Source: Brassicibacter mesophilus (lineage in GTDB: Bacteria; Bacillota; Clostridia; Tissierellales; Proteiniboraceae). Taken from it: 44,269 bases of DNA. The notes below the pieces were generated by a model. The model saw only the letters and a list, made by a program, of their open reading frames with translations, searched no databases and was not told the DNA's origin. The stretch spans positions 1-44,269 of the forward strand of contig NZ_JBNPXI010000031.1 of NCBI RefSeq assembly GCF_050433385.1, written 5' to 3'. Both the position numbers and the translations under genes were made by a program. This document shows positions 26,815-35,176 of this stretch, in pieces. The number at the start of each line of letters is the position of its first letter. Positions within the stretch are counted from its first letter, which is position 1.

Positions 26815-26831
26815 TTGCAACTTTTATGCCA
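26815..26831 (-). promoter_or_regulatory. Sigma-54 promoter of the buk-ptb-vor operon
   Basis: TGGCATAAAAGTTGCAA on the minus strand fits the sigma-54 pattern: GG and GC ten bases apart, with TTGCA at -12. It lies about 40 bp upstream of the first buk. Confidence 0.88.
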
Positions 26832-26866
26832 AATTACAAAGCTTTGTAGCTTAGATACTCTAATAT

Positions 26867-26905
26867 GAGAAAAAGGTATAAAATCATAGCTTTTATACCT
26901 TTCTC
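26867..26905 (-). terminator. Terminator of the activator gene
   Basis: Long stem GAGAAAGGTATAAAA / TTTTATACCTTTTTCTC (one bulge) with loop GCTATGA lies about 80 bp after the activator stop, before the sigma-54 promoter. It separates the activator transcript from the buk operon. Confidence 0.75.
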
Positions 26906-26927
26906 ACATAATATAAGGCAATAATTT

Positions 26928-26982
26928 TGCAAAAACTTGCATGCATTTTTTTGCATTTATATATAACGTGCAATTTTTTGCA
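26928..26982 (-). promoter_or_regulatory. Three TGCA-N6-TGCA sites, candidate activator sites
   Basis: Three 14-bp dyads lie at 26928-26941, 26942-26955 and 26969-26982, all TGCA-N6-TGCA with A/T-rich middles. They sit 97-151 bp upstream of the sigma-54 promoter and begin two bases after the activator stop codon. They are probably the binding sites of that activator. Confidence 0.8.
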
Positions 26983-26984
26983 TA

Positions 26985-28709
26985 TTATATTTCTATGTTA
27001 TGCTTTTCTAGCTTATAATAAAGATTCCTTATCGATATTCCTAAAGCTTTAGCTGTTTTTGTTTTACTGTTTTTATATTTATTTAATGTCATGAGAATAA
27101 ATTTTCTCTCAGTCTCAGATAGTACTTCTTCAAGCTTTACATCTTCATTCATAATATATGCTTCGTCTAAGGCTTTAATAGGTTCAAGAATGTTATTGTA
27201 TTTAACATTTAGCTTAGGCATATGGCCTTCTAAAATAGTATTTTCATTATGCAGCATGTTTATTATGCTTCTTCCTATAACATTTTCAAGCTCTCTTACA
27301 TTACCAGGCCAATCATACTCTTTGAGCATTTCAATAGCAGTTAGGGATATGTTTTTGACACTTCTTCCATATTCCTGATTAAACTTTTGTATAAAATAAA
27401 GGACTAAGCTGTAAATATCGTCTTTTCTAAGTCTAAGTGCCGGTATATTAATTGGAACAACATTTATCCTATAGTATAGATCCTCTCGGAATCTTCCATC
27501 TTTAATAGCCTCTTCTAAGTTCATATTTGTTGCAGCTATGACTCTAACGTCTATATTGATTGGTTTTATGCCGCCTACTCTTACTATCTCTCTTTCCTGC
27601 AAGACTCTTAGAAGCTTCAACTGTGTATTTGAGCTGATTTCACCTATCTCGTCAAGAAATATTGTCCCTCCACTAGCCTCTTCAAATAATCCTTTCTTTC
27701 CACCTTTTTTTGCTCCCGTAAAGGCTCCTTCCTCATATCCAAAAAGTTCACTTTCAAGTAATGATTCACTTAATGCTGCACAATTTACTCTAACAAATTG
27801 ACAAAACTTCCTAGAGCTAGAATTATGAATAGCATGAGCAAATAGTTCCTTGCCCGTACCACTTTCTCCCCTTAACAATACTGTTGCAGGTGTCTCTGCT
27901 GCTATTGTTGCTTTTTCTATAGCGCCCAACATAAGCTTATTATTTCCAACTATATCATCAAAGGTATATTTTGCTTCAAGTTTTCTAATAATTTGTTTTG
28001 CTTCCTTTAACTCCTTAGTAAGCTTAATTATCTCTGACACATCATCTAGAATAGCCACACTTCCTCTTAGTTCACCATCAACAATTATGGGTGCTGCATT
28101 TGCTATTATATCTGTTTTACTTGGGCCAACCTTCATTCTAGCCTTTCTCACTGGCTTCCCTGTAGACAACACCTTCATATGAATGCTTTCGCCTTCAACA
28201 ATATCTGCAGAAGCTGGTTTGCCTATTATGTCATCTTCCTTTAAACCGGTAACTTTCGTGTATGCAGGATTTATCATGACATTCATTCCATTTTGATCTA
28301 CTACAGATATTGCTTCTTGCGTAGCATTAAATATAGCCTGAAGCATGCTTTGGATTTCTTTAAGGTTTGTAATTTGTGCTGCTAAATCAAGAAAATCTGT
28401 TACATCTCTAAAAACAGCAACTGCACCAATTATATTTCCATCTTCGTCTCGAATAGGCATTCTATTTGTTATGATTTTTATCTTACCAAGATCCTGTTGG
28501 CGGTTAAGCTCCAGATCTCCTGTCTCAAGTACATACATTAGTCTAGTATTTACTATCACATCTACTACTGGCTTGTTGATTGCAAAGCTTTGCGATATAC
28601 CAGTAAGTTTTTCTGCAGCCTTGTTGAACAATGTAATTATTCCTTTTTTATCGACTGCTATCATCGCATCGTGCGTTGAATTTAGAATAACTTCTAACTC
28701 TTTTCTCAA
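26985..28709 (-). CDS. Sigma-54-dependent activator, PAS-PAS-AAA+-Fis
   Basis: 574 residues. Two PAS domains (about 1-110 and 120-230; VFRDVTDFLDL, VAILDDVSEIIKL), then an AAA+ domain with Walker A GESGTGKE, the sigma-54 contact loop GAFTGA and DEIGEI, and a C-terminal Fis-type helix-turn-helix (AKALGISIRNLYYKLEKH). PAS input suggests sensing of a small molecule or redox state. By position it controls the adjacent branched-chain acid operon, much as BkdR controls bkd in Bacillus. It lies 29 bp after cdaR, so it may be partly co-transcribed with cdaA-cdaR. Confidence 0.93.
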   Translation of the reverse strand: MRKELEVILNSTHDAMIAVDKKGIITLFNKAAEKLTGISQSFAINKPVVDVIVNTRLMYVLETGDLELNRQQDLGKIKIITNRMPIRDEDGNIIGAVAVFRDVTDFLDLAAQITNLKEIQSMLQAIFNATQEAISVVDQNGMNVMINPAYTKVTGLKEDDIIGKPASADIVEGESIHMKVLSTGKPVRKARMKVGPSKTDIIANAAPIIVDGELRGSVAILDDVSEIIKLTKELKEAKQIIRKLEAKYTFDDIVGNNKLMLGAIEKATIAAETPATVLLRGESGTGKELFAHAIHNSSSRKFCQFVRVNCAALSESLLESELFGYEEGAFTGAKKGGKKGLFEEASGGTIFLDEIGEISSNTQLKLLRVLQEREIVRVGGIKPINIDVRVIAATNMNLEEAIKDGRFREDLYYRINVVPINIPALRLRKDDIYSLVLYFIQKFNQEYGRSVKNISLTAIEMLKEYDWPGNVRELENVIGRSIINMLHNENTILEGHMPKLNVKYNNILEPIKALDEAYIMNEDVKLEEVLSETERKFILMTLNKYKNSKTKTAKALGISIRNLYYKLEKHNIEI

Positions 28710-28738
28710 GTTTGACCTCCTCTAGCAAATAGGGTATT

Positions 28739-29956
28739 CTAAAACTCTTTCTTAAGAGTTAGATGTATGCTGCTTGGCTCTACATCTACCAAATCAATAT
28801 TGTCTGGCTTAGCTATCTGAATATCAACAATATGTGTACCTTCTTCTAAATCAAGAAAATCAGCATATAGTGTTATATCTTCCTGTTTCAATCTTTCAAT
28901 ACTGCTTTCTGTGCCTCTTACAGTTACCTTAAATTTTTCTGTAGAGTTAGATTTGTCCAGTGTAAGCTGTTGATTTAAATTAGTAAACGTAATTTTTTCT
29001 AAGTCGTATTCAAGCTCTTTCTCTACTATTTTTTCAACCTTTATTGTAGCCGTTGGCTTAGTACTGCTGTCTACCAACGCTACTCCTTCTGGCAATACAA
29101 GTACAACTTCAACTTCTTTGTCACTAGTTATGAAGTCTATATCAATAGGTTCAGTTTCAATAGAAGAAATGTCTTTGATATTTTGTTCGTACCCTTTAAT
29201 TAAAATATTACTTGGGTTAGTCTGAATTCTTGTAATCTTATATCCATTTAGTGGTGAACCTTTAGTCTTAGGCTCTATAACCACATTTTTTGTTGGAAGC
29301 ATAGGTAAAGTCACTTGTACTGTGTTTGGTTCTTTTTCTATGCCTCTTACTTCTTTTCCTTTATCATCTACTACTTTTAAAGGCACATCTGTTTTTATAT
29401 CACTTGTAAGCTTTGTCACGTCTACACTAGCAATAACCTGTGATACAGAATTTATCCAACTTCTAGGGCCTTTTATTAAGATAGTATTTGGGTTTACTTG
29501 ACCTTGTCCTACACTATACCCGTCTTCAACTGCACCTATTGGCTTTAGTATAACAGGTTTCTCTCTTGTAACTATACTGTCAAACTTAAATAATATTTGC
29601 TTAGGAGTAGTGCTTTCTATATCTATTTTTTCAGGTACCTTAACTTCCACAGGAACCTTATTTGAACCTTCTGAATATCCCCAAAGGTCAGCTTGTGCGA
29701 TTATATCACTACTACTCAGTGTATTAATATCACTACGCCTTCCTTTAACCTTTACTGATATCTTTACTTCCTTTGGCTCCATAATAACGAGTCCTTCCTG
29801 TTGCAGTGAATCCTCATTTAACAAATTGACCTTTACATCAGTAAACTCTTTAGTAGTAAGAGGATTAACTTCACTCATCACATAAGACCATAATACTGTG
29901 GCAATGAAAATAGCCACTATTTTTATTGTAAGGTTTCTATACTTCCCTTTGCTCAT
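28739..29956 (-). CDS. cdaR: YbbR-domain regulator of CdaA
   Basis: 405 residues: one N-terminal membrane segment (IVAIFIATVLWSYVMSEVNP), then four YbbR-type beta repeats, each with PNTILIKGP- or PSNILIKGYE-like strands. CdaR proteins bind CdaA at the membrane and tune c-di-AMP synthesis. Start ATG at 29956 overlaps the end of cdaA by 20 bases, confirming the pair. Confidence 0.93.
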   Translation of the reverse strand: MSKGKYRNLTIKIVAIFIATVLWSYVMSEVNPLTTKEFTDVKVNLLNEDSLQQEGLVIMEPKEVKISVKVKGRRSDINTLSSSDIIAQADLWGYSEGSNKVPVEVKVPEKIDIESTTPKQILFKFDSIVTREKPVILKPIGAVEDGYSVGQGQVNPNTILIKGPRSWINSVSQVIASVDVTKLTSDIKTDVPLKVVDDKGKEVRGIEKEPNTVQVTLPMLPTKNVVIEPKTKGSPLNGYKITRIQTNPSNILIKGYEQNIKDISSIETEPIDIDFITSDKEVEVVLVLPEGVALVDSSTKPTATIKVEKIVEKELEYDLEKITFTNLNQQLTLDKSNSTEKFKVTVRGTESSIERLKQEDITLYADFLDLEEGTHIVDIQIAKPDNIDLVDVEPSSIHLTLKKEF

Positions 29957-30770
29957 TTTTATTCCTCCATTTAGAGAATAAGCTCTGTTTTTGAGAATTC
30001 GGCTTGTACAGATCTATTAGAATTTCCTTTAATGTCTTTATATCTATATATCTAGTAAGTTTACCACTATCTGCAATTGAGATAACTCCTGTTTCTTCAG
30101 AAACAATTATTGCTAGAGAGTCAGATCTTTCTGTTACGCCTAATGCAGCTCTATGTCTTGTCCCCAGTTCTTTACTTAGATACATATTATCAGTTAGCGG
30201 CAGAAAGCATCCTGCAGCCTTTACGGTATCATCTTTAATGACTACTGCTCCATCATGTAAGGGTGTATTAGGTATAAAAATATTAATTAATAGTCCGCTT
30301 GAAACTTTTCCGTTTATCTTAGTGCCAGTCTCTACAACTTCATTTAAACCAGTATCTTTTTCTAATACAATCAAAGCACCTATTTTCTGTCTTGAAAGCG
30401 AGGCTGTGGCTTCTACAATTTCATCCGTAATAATGTCAATATCTTCATCTTTTATTTCAATAAGCGACTTTGTAAAGAATCTAGTTCTTCCAATATGCTC
30501 TAATGCTCTTCTAAGCTCAGGCTGAAATACTATTAGTAAAGCTATTACTCCAACAGTCATTGTTTTTTCAAGTATCCAAAAAACTGTGTATAACTGTAGG
30601 ATTTCACTAATTTTTGTTGCTACTAATAAAACCACTATACCTTTTACTAGCTGTTCAGCTCTTGTTTCTCTTATTAACATAAAAAGCTTGTAAAAAACAA
30701 AAGCTACTATGGCGATATCTATGATATCTCTTAATCTAATATTTAGAAATAAATCTTGAAAATATTGCAA
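29937..30770 (-). CDS. cdaA: Diadenylate cyclase CdaA
   Basis: Makes c-di-AMP from two ATP at the inner membrane face. About 277 residues. Three N-terminal membrane segments are followed by the DAC domain with PLHDGAVVI and GTRHRAALGVTE, the catalytic motifs. Start is TTG at 30770, eight bases after AGGGG; the GTG at 30779 is too close to the ribosome site. In many Firmicutes glmM is the third gene; here an activator gene follows instead. Confidence 0.95.
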   Translation of the reverse strand: MQYFQDLFLNIRLRDIIDIAIVAFVFYKLFMLIRETRAEQLVKGIVVLLVATKISEILQLYTVFWILEKTMTVGVIALLIVFQPELRRALEHIGRTRFFTKSLIEIKDEDIDIITDEIVEATASLSRQKIGALIVLEKDTGLNEVVETGTKINGKVSSGLLINIFIPNTPLHDGAVVIKDDTVKAAGCFLPLTDNMYLSKELGTRHRAALGVTERSDSLAIIVSEETGVISIADSGKLTRYIDIKTLKEILIDLYKPNSQKQSLFSKWRNKNEQREV

Positions 30771-30954
30771 TCTACACACCCCTGTAAAAAATATATTTTT
30801 ACCGTTAATTTTATTTAATTCTAAACAATTTATAATTATTCCTTTAATATTTAAAACAATCTCTAACTTGATTATATAATAAATACCACTTAATTGAAAT
30901 ACTATTTGCGAACTAGAGTTTCAAATATACGTTGACTCTTTATTATATAAAATT

Positions 30955-30983
30955 GAACCAGAGAATATGATTATCTCTGGTTC
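30955..30983 (-). terminator. Terminator overlapping the capA-like stop
   Basis: 10-bp perfect stem GAACCAGAGA / TCTCTGGTTC spans the last codons and stop of the CapA-type gene, followed by a T-rich stretch on the minus strand. The gap from here to cdaA (30780-30954) shows no other clear element. Confidence 0.75.
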
Positions 30984-32191
30984 ATTAAATTAATAGTATT
31001 GCTATATGATTCTTGCACATTAGAAAGAACTTCTTGACTAAGTCCATCGTCATTTTTTTCTAAATATTCTGTAGTAGGCATTATAGAGTATTTAAATTTC
31101 CCACCTTCACTATATCTATAAACCCATGTAGGTATATAATCGATGTCTTTTACTATGGTTTTGTTTTCTAGTACATCTTTTTCTAAAGTGAGCTTAACAA
31201 CTATTCCGTCTTCAGTATATTTTCTATTCTTATTAGTCAATGTTTCACGTCTCTGATTCGATATAAAATTACCCATTGAATATACTATAAATTTATCTTC
31301 ACCATTATAGTTTACTATTTCAGACCTTTGAACAACATGAGGATGACTACCTAATATAATATCTGCACCCCATTCAATCATTTTATTTGCTAAATCAATT
31401 TGCTGCTGAGATGGCTCTCTCTGATACTCATTTCCCCAATGTATAAATACAGTTGTTACATCTACTCCTAATTCGTCTGCTTTCTGTATGTCATTTTTTA
31501 TCTTATCTTCGTTAATTATATTTACCATATAGTTCAGTTCTTCAGGAGTTAAAAGAGTTTCAAGTCCATTACATCCGTAGGTATATGATAATAAAGCCAT
31601 TTTTATACCATTTACATCTTGAATCATTATGTCTTCACTAGGCTCTTTGTATGTTCCAAAGCTTTCTAAGCCATATTCATTAATATTGTCGATAGTCTCT
31701 ATAATTCCCTCTTTTCCTTTATCTAAGCTATGGTTATTTGCCGTTGAAAGTATATCAAAACCAGCATTTTTAATAGCTTGGATTGCAGATTTAGGAGTGT
31801 TGAAAGTAGGGTATCCTCTATAGCCATGCTCTGGACCAGCTGTAACTGTTTCAAAATTAGCAAGTGCCAAATCAGCACTTTCTATATATTTCTTTATACG
31901 ACTAAATGTAGACTCAAAGTCATAATCCTTTGTTTCAGGATTATATGCTCCCTTTACTTGTGTAGAGTGAAACATAATATCACCAGTAGCTACTACTGTT
32001 GAGGTGATTTTTTCTACCACAGGCTCTTGTTCAATAACAGTACTACTGTCTGCTATTTCTCCTTGAGAATCTTTTATTTTCTCTTCTTCTGCAATTCCAT
32101 TGTTATATTTTTCTGCAATATATCCGACTGATATGAGAGCTAGAAAAAATATTACTAACATAAATATTAGAATTGATTTTTTTTTCTTCAT
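30971..32191 (-). CDS. CapA-family (PGA_cap) metallophosphatase-like protein
   Basis: 406 residues from the ATG at 32191, which has AAGGAG seven bases before it; the frame extends upstream without support. A lysine-rich start and one hydrophobic segment (SILIFMLVIFFLALISVGYI) anchor it outside the membrane. The PGA_cap domain shows ATGDIMFH, ANFETV, STANNHSLDKG, VFIHWGNEY and GSHPHVVQ, the metal-binding set. Relatives act in poly-gamma-glutamate capsule synthesis, but no capBC genes are nearby, so the function is open. Confidence 0.88.
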   Translation of the reverse strand: MKKKKSILIFMLVIFFLALISVGYIAEKYNNGIAEEEKIKDSQGEIADSSTVIEQEPVVEKITSTVVATGDIMFHSTQVKGAYNPETKDYDFESTFSRIKKYIESADLALANFETVTAGPEHGYRGYPTFNTPKSAIQAIKNAGFDILSTANNHSLDKGKEGIIETIDNINEYGLESFGTYKEPSEDIMIQDVNGIKMALLSYTYGCNGLETLLTPEELNYMVNIINEDKIKNDIQKADELGVDVTTVFIHWGNEYQREPSQQQIDLANKMIEWGADIILGSHPHVVQRSEIVNYNGEDKFIVYSMGNFISNQRRETLTNKNRKYTEDGIVVKLTLEKDVLENKTIVKDIDYIPTWVYRYSEGGKFKYSIMPTTEYLEKNDDGLSQEVLSNVQESYSNTINLMNQR

Positions 32192-32294
32192 AATATTTCT
32201 CCTTGGCGTAAATTTAATTAGTTTATTATACACTCATTTTACATTATTGCCAAAGCTTTTTCTAGTTACAATTTTCTTACATTAAAAATATTAC

Positions 32295-32330
32295 TAAAAA
32301 AAGCAGACACTTTTATGTCTACTTTTTTTA
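32295..32330 (-). terminator. Terminator after the PTS operon
   Basis: Stem GTAGACA / TGTCTGC (one wobble) with flanking A and T runs follows the SIS gene. A T7 run on the minus strand makes it a typical intrinsic terminator. Confidence 0.8.
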
Positions 32331-32348
32331 ATCTCTACTTAGTTGATT

Positions 32349-33092
32349 TTATAAATAAAATATCCTATCTCTGTATTTTTGAAAAATCTCTTTATTAAAA
32401 TCGTCTCCTCCATCTACATTGGCACTATGGAATATTGGAGGCTTTATTCCCTTTAGTAACAGAGTTGAAGATACTTCTACGATTATAGCATTTACAATAG
32501 CTGCTCCTGTTATAGTAGATGTTGGTGCAATTTTTTGCTCAAATCCATCAAGCTTTATACTTGCATCTTCAAAATCCCCACAATTATCTAAAACTAGATG
32601 TGAAACCTCATAAAGTCTTTTTCTGCTTTTATGTCTTGATGTAACGTTTTTAGAATATGTCATGTTTGTTATACCAATGACATATGCACCTTTCTCCTTA
32701 GCTCTTAATGCTACATCAATTACAACAGGATTTCTTCCCGATACAGAGTGAATTATTATTATATCTCCTTCCTTAATAGGGCTTTGATCAACAATCTCCA
32801 CACCAAAGTTTTCTAATCTTTCCATCCTTGAAGTCATGGTAACGGGTCTTGTATTTAACATGAGGGTTGGGTTAAATATTGGATTGATTAACGCCAGACC
32901 ACCTGTTCTATAAAATAATTCCTCTGCAATTATTCCCCCATGGGAGCAACCAAAAGCAAAAACTGTGTGTCCATTTTCAATGGCATCTGCTATACTTTTT
33001 GCTGCTTGTTCAATTTTGTCATATTGTGTATCTAATATATCCTCCAGCATGTTTTGTATATGCTTAAAATACTCTACTCCATATTTACTCAT
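32349..33092 (-). CDS. SIS-domain sugar-phosphate protein
   Basis: 247 residues with a single SIS domain: FAFGCSHGGIIAEELFYR, IIIHSVSGRNPVVIDVALRAKEKGAYVIGITN and a C-terminal helical region. The type (SIS_2, UPF0309-like) often sits in sugar or amino-sugar operons. It starts 3 bases after the IIC gene and is the last gene of the PTS operon, so it probably isomerises or cleaves the imported phosphorylated sugar. Substrate unknown. Confidence 0.85.
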   Translation of the reverse strand: MSKYGVEYFKHIQNMLEDILDTQYDKIEQAAKSIADAIENGHTVFAFGCSHGGIIAEELFYRTGGLALINPIFNPTLMLNTRPVTMTSRMERLENFGVEIVDQSPIKEGDIIIIHSVSGRNPVVIDVALRAKEKGAYVIGITNMTYSKNVTSRHKSRKRLYEVSHLVLDNCGDFEDASIKLDGFEQKIAPTSTITGAAIVNAIIVEVSSTLLLKGIKPPIFHSANVDGGDDFNKEIFQKYRDRIFYL

Positions 33093-33095
33093 TTG

Positions 33096-34379
33096 TTACA
33101 CTCCTAATCCAAACATTTTTCCTATTACTCCTCCAATTATAGACCATAGCGAGAAGTCGTTTCCTCCAAATATTATAATCCAATCTGATACAGTATTGCT
33201 TAAGAATGGAATTGAAAAACCTACAAGAAATATCATAAGTACACCGGCTACCCCAGAGCCAATTATTGCACCCCTTGTTCCACCAGTACCATTTCCTATG
33301 ATGGCAGCAGTACCTATTTCAAAGAAACATGTTATAGTTAGCGGCACGATTGCATATGGAAATATCCCTGTTCTTCCTATTAGTAGGATCGTAATAACAG
33401 AAGTTATCATTGAGACAATAAATCCAATAATTACTGCATTTGGAGCATATGGAAATATAATTGGACAATCTAACGCAGGTATTGCATCTGGTATTAATTT
33501 GTCAGAAATGCCTTTGAAAGCAGGAATGATTTCAGCAAGCATCATTCTAACCCCTGAAAGAAGTACTGTTAATCCTGCTCCGAAAAGGATGCCCTGCATC
33601 AATGCGTACACTACTAAGTTTCTATCTGTCTTAAATACTTCTGCTGCACCTTCTCCAATTAAGAGACCTATTACAACATATACGATTAACATTACAATAG
33701 AAGATGTAATTGTGATTTCCCTTAGAAAATCCCATTTTTCAGAAATCTTTAAATCCTCTGTTGAGTGACTCTTGTCTCCAAATATTTTACCAACAAAACC
33801 TGAAACAAGTGATAGGATAACTGTTGGATGCCCTAAAGTAAAGGAGTCATCCCCTATAACATTTTTCACATATGGTCTTATGATTGCAGGAGCAAATATA
33901 ATGTATATTGATAATAATATTGTACTAAATAAAATCAATGGTATCCCACTAAGTCCACTTTCAACACCTACTGCTACGAATATAAATGCGAACCAGAATA
34001 AATGATGTCCTGTCAAAAATACATTTTTTATCTTTGTAAATTTCGCTACTAAAATGTTAATTAGAAATGCTAAAAGCATTGCAATTCCAATCTGAGAACC
34101 AAAGCTTGAAATGAATTTATCAGGTCCCATTGGTTTTAAAGCTGCTTCTCCAGCAATACCATATAGAGAATTAAATCCGTCGCTTAATGGAATCATTGCA
34201 CTAATCAGAATATTAGTTCCTTGTGTCAGTATAACAACACCTATAATTGTTTTAACAGTTCCTTTAATTATTTCAGATACTGATTTCCGCTGTAGTATAA
34301 GACCTATTAAAGCAATAAGTCCTAAAAACAAAGACGCTTCTCTAAAAATCTGATTAATAAAAAACATCACAATATCCAT
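33096..34379 (-). CDS. PTS permease IIC, UlaA/SgaT type
   Basis: 427 residues with about ten to twelve hydrophobic segments. The N-terminal TVKTIIGVVILTQGTNIL and the central region match ascorbate-type (UlaA/SgaT) IIC proteins. It moves and helps phosphorylate its sugar using IIB and IIA. UlaA relatives transport several substrates; nothing here fixes ascorbate, and no ula catabolic genes are visible. ATG at 34379 has GGGGGAAG before it. Confidence 0.88.
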   Translation of the reverse strand: MDIVMFFINQIFREASLFLGLIALIGLILQRKSVSEIIKGTVKTIIGVVILTQGTNILISAMIPLSDGFNSLYGIAGEAALKPMGPDKFISSFGSQIGIAMLLAFLINILVAKFTKIKNVFLTGHHLFWFAFIFVAVGVESGLSGIPLILFSTILLSIYIIFAPAIIRPYVKNVIGDDSFTLGHPTVILSLVSGFVGKIFGDKSHSTEDLKISEKWDFLREITITSSIVMLIVYVVIGLLIGEGAAEVFKTDRNLVVYALMQGILFGAGLTVLLSGVRMMLAEIIPAFKGISDKLIPDAIPALDCPIIFPYAPNAVIIGFIVSMITSVITILLIGRTGIFPYAIVPLTITCFFEIGTAAIIGNGTGGTRGAIIGSGVAGVLMIFLVGFSIPFLSNTVSDWIIIFGGNDFSLWSIIGGVIGKMFGLGV

Positions 34380-34401
34380 GTTCTTCCCCCTTTCTATTTA
34401 T

Positions 34402-34695
34402 TTACTTGTTCATTATTTCTTTAAGAATTTGTAGTCCCTTTTCTTCAATTTCCTTCTTATCAATAAAATTCTTGATTGCTATTACTGGTACTTTTACCTT
34501 TTCACTTATCCCTTTCTCTAGTTCCTTTGATGTAAATATTACATCACAAGGCGTTGAAGTTGCTGAACCTACATCAGCTGTAAAAACCTCTGCATTGATT
34601 GCATTAGACTTCAATACTTCATCTATCTTCATCTTCAGTATCATAGATGAACCAACGCCAAAGCCACATACTGTTAATACCTTTATCTTACTCAT
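34402..34695 (-). CDS. PTS IIB component
   Basis: About 97 residues from the ATG at 34695 (MSKIKVLTVCGFG), which follows GGAGG; the frame reaches upstream to 34716. The phospho-acceptor cysteine lies in VCGFGVGSSMILKMK, the lactose/ascorbate IIB type. It passes phosphate from IIA to the sugar during transport. 22 bases before IIC. Confidence 0.92.
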   Translation of the reverse strand: MSKIKVLTVCGFGVGSSMILKMKIDEVLKSNAINAEVFTADVGSATSTPCDVIFTSKELEKGISEKVKVPVIAIKNFIDKKEIEEKGLQILKEIMNK

Positions 34696-34715
34696 TTTAT
34701 TCCTCCTTTCTGTCA

Positions 34716-35156
34716 TTATTGTTTGTTAATTAAATTGTATATCTCATCCTTGCTATTGGATGTTTTTATCTTTTCTACTACTTCACTGTTCTCAATAATG
34801 CTAGCCAGTTCCTTCAGCTCCTCTAGATGATTATCTTGAGATTTTGCTCCAAAGCAAAAAATTATTTGTACAGGATCATTATCTTCATTCCCAAATCTAA
34901 CTGGTTCTTTTAAAGTCATCATGCTAATACCTTCTTTTATTACACTAGCACTTGGTCTTGCATGAGCTATAGCAATATGAGGAGCTATTACAATATATGG
35001 GCCTAGCTCTTTTACAGTTTCAACCATTTCATCTACATATTCATTTGTTATATAGCTAGTATTAACTAATAGCTCACCAGCCTTTATAATCGCATCTTCC
35101 CATCTGCTGCAGATAACATTTAACGCTATATTTTCCTTTTCGATTAATTCCTTCAT
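34716..35156 (-). CDS. PTS IIA component (mannitol/fructose type)
   Basis: 146 residues. The active histidine is in HIAIAHARPSASV, with EPVRFGNEDNDPVQIIFCF typical of the EIIA-2 fold. It receives phosphate from HPr (one HPr is encoded about 3.7 kb away). It is clearly related to the C-terminal domain of the PTS regulator just upstream. Confidence 0.93.
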   Translation of the reverse strand: MKELIEKENIALNVICSRWEDAIIKAGELLVNTSYITNEYVDEMVETVKELGPYIVIAPHIAIAHARPSASVIKEGISMMTLKEPVRFGNEDNDPVQIIFCFGAKSQDNHLEELKELASIIENSEVVEKIKTSNSKDEIYNLINKQ

Positions 35157-35176
35157 TCTATTTGTGCTCCTTTATA

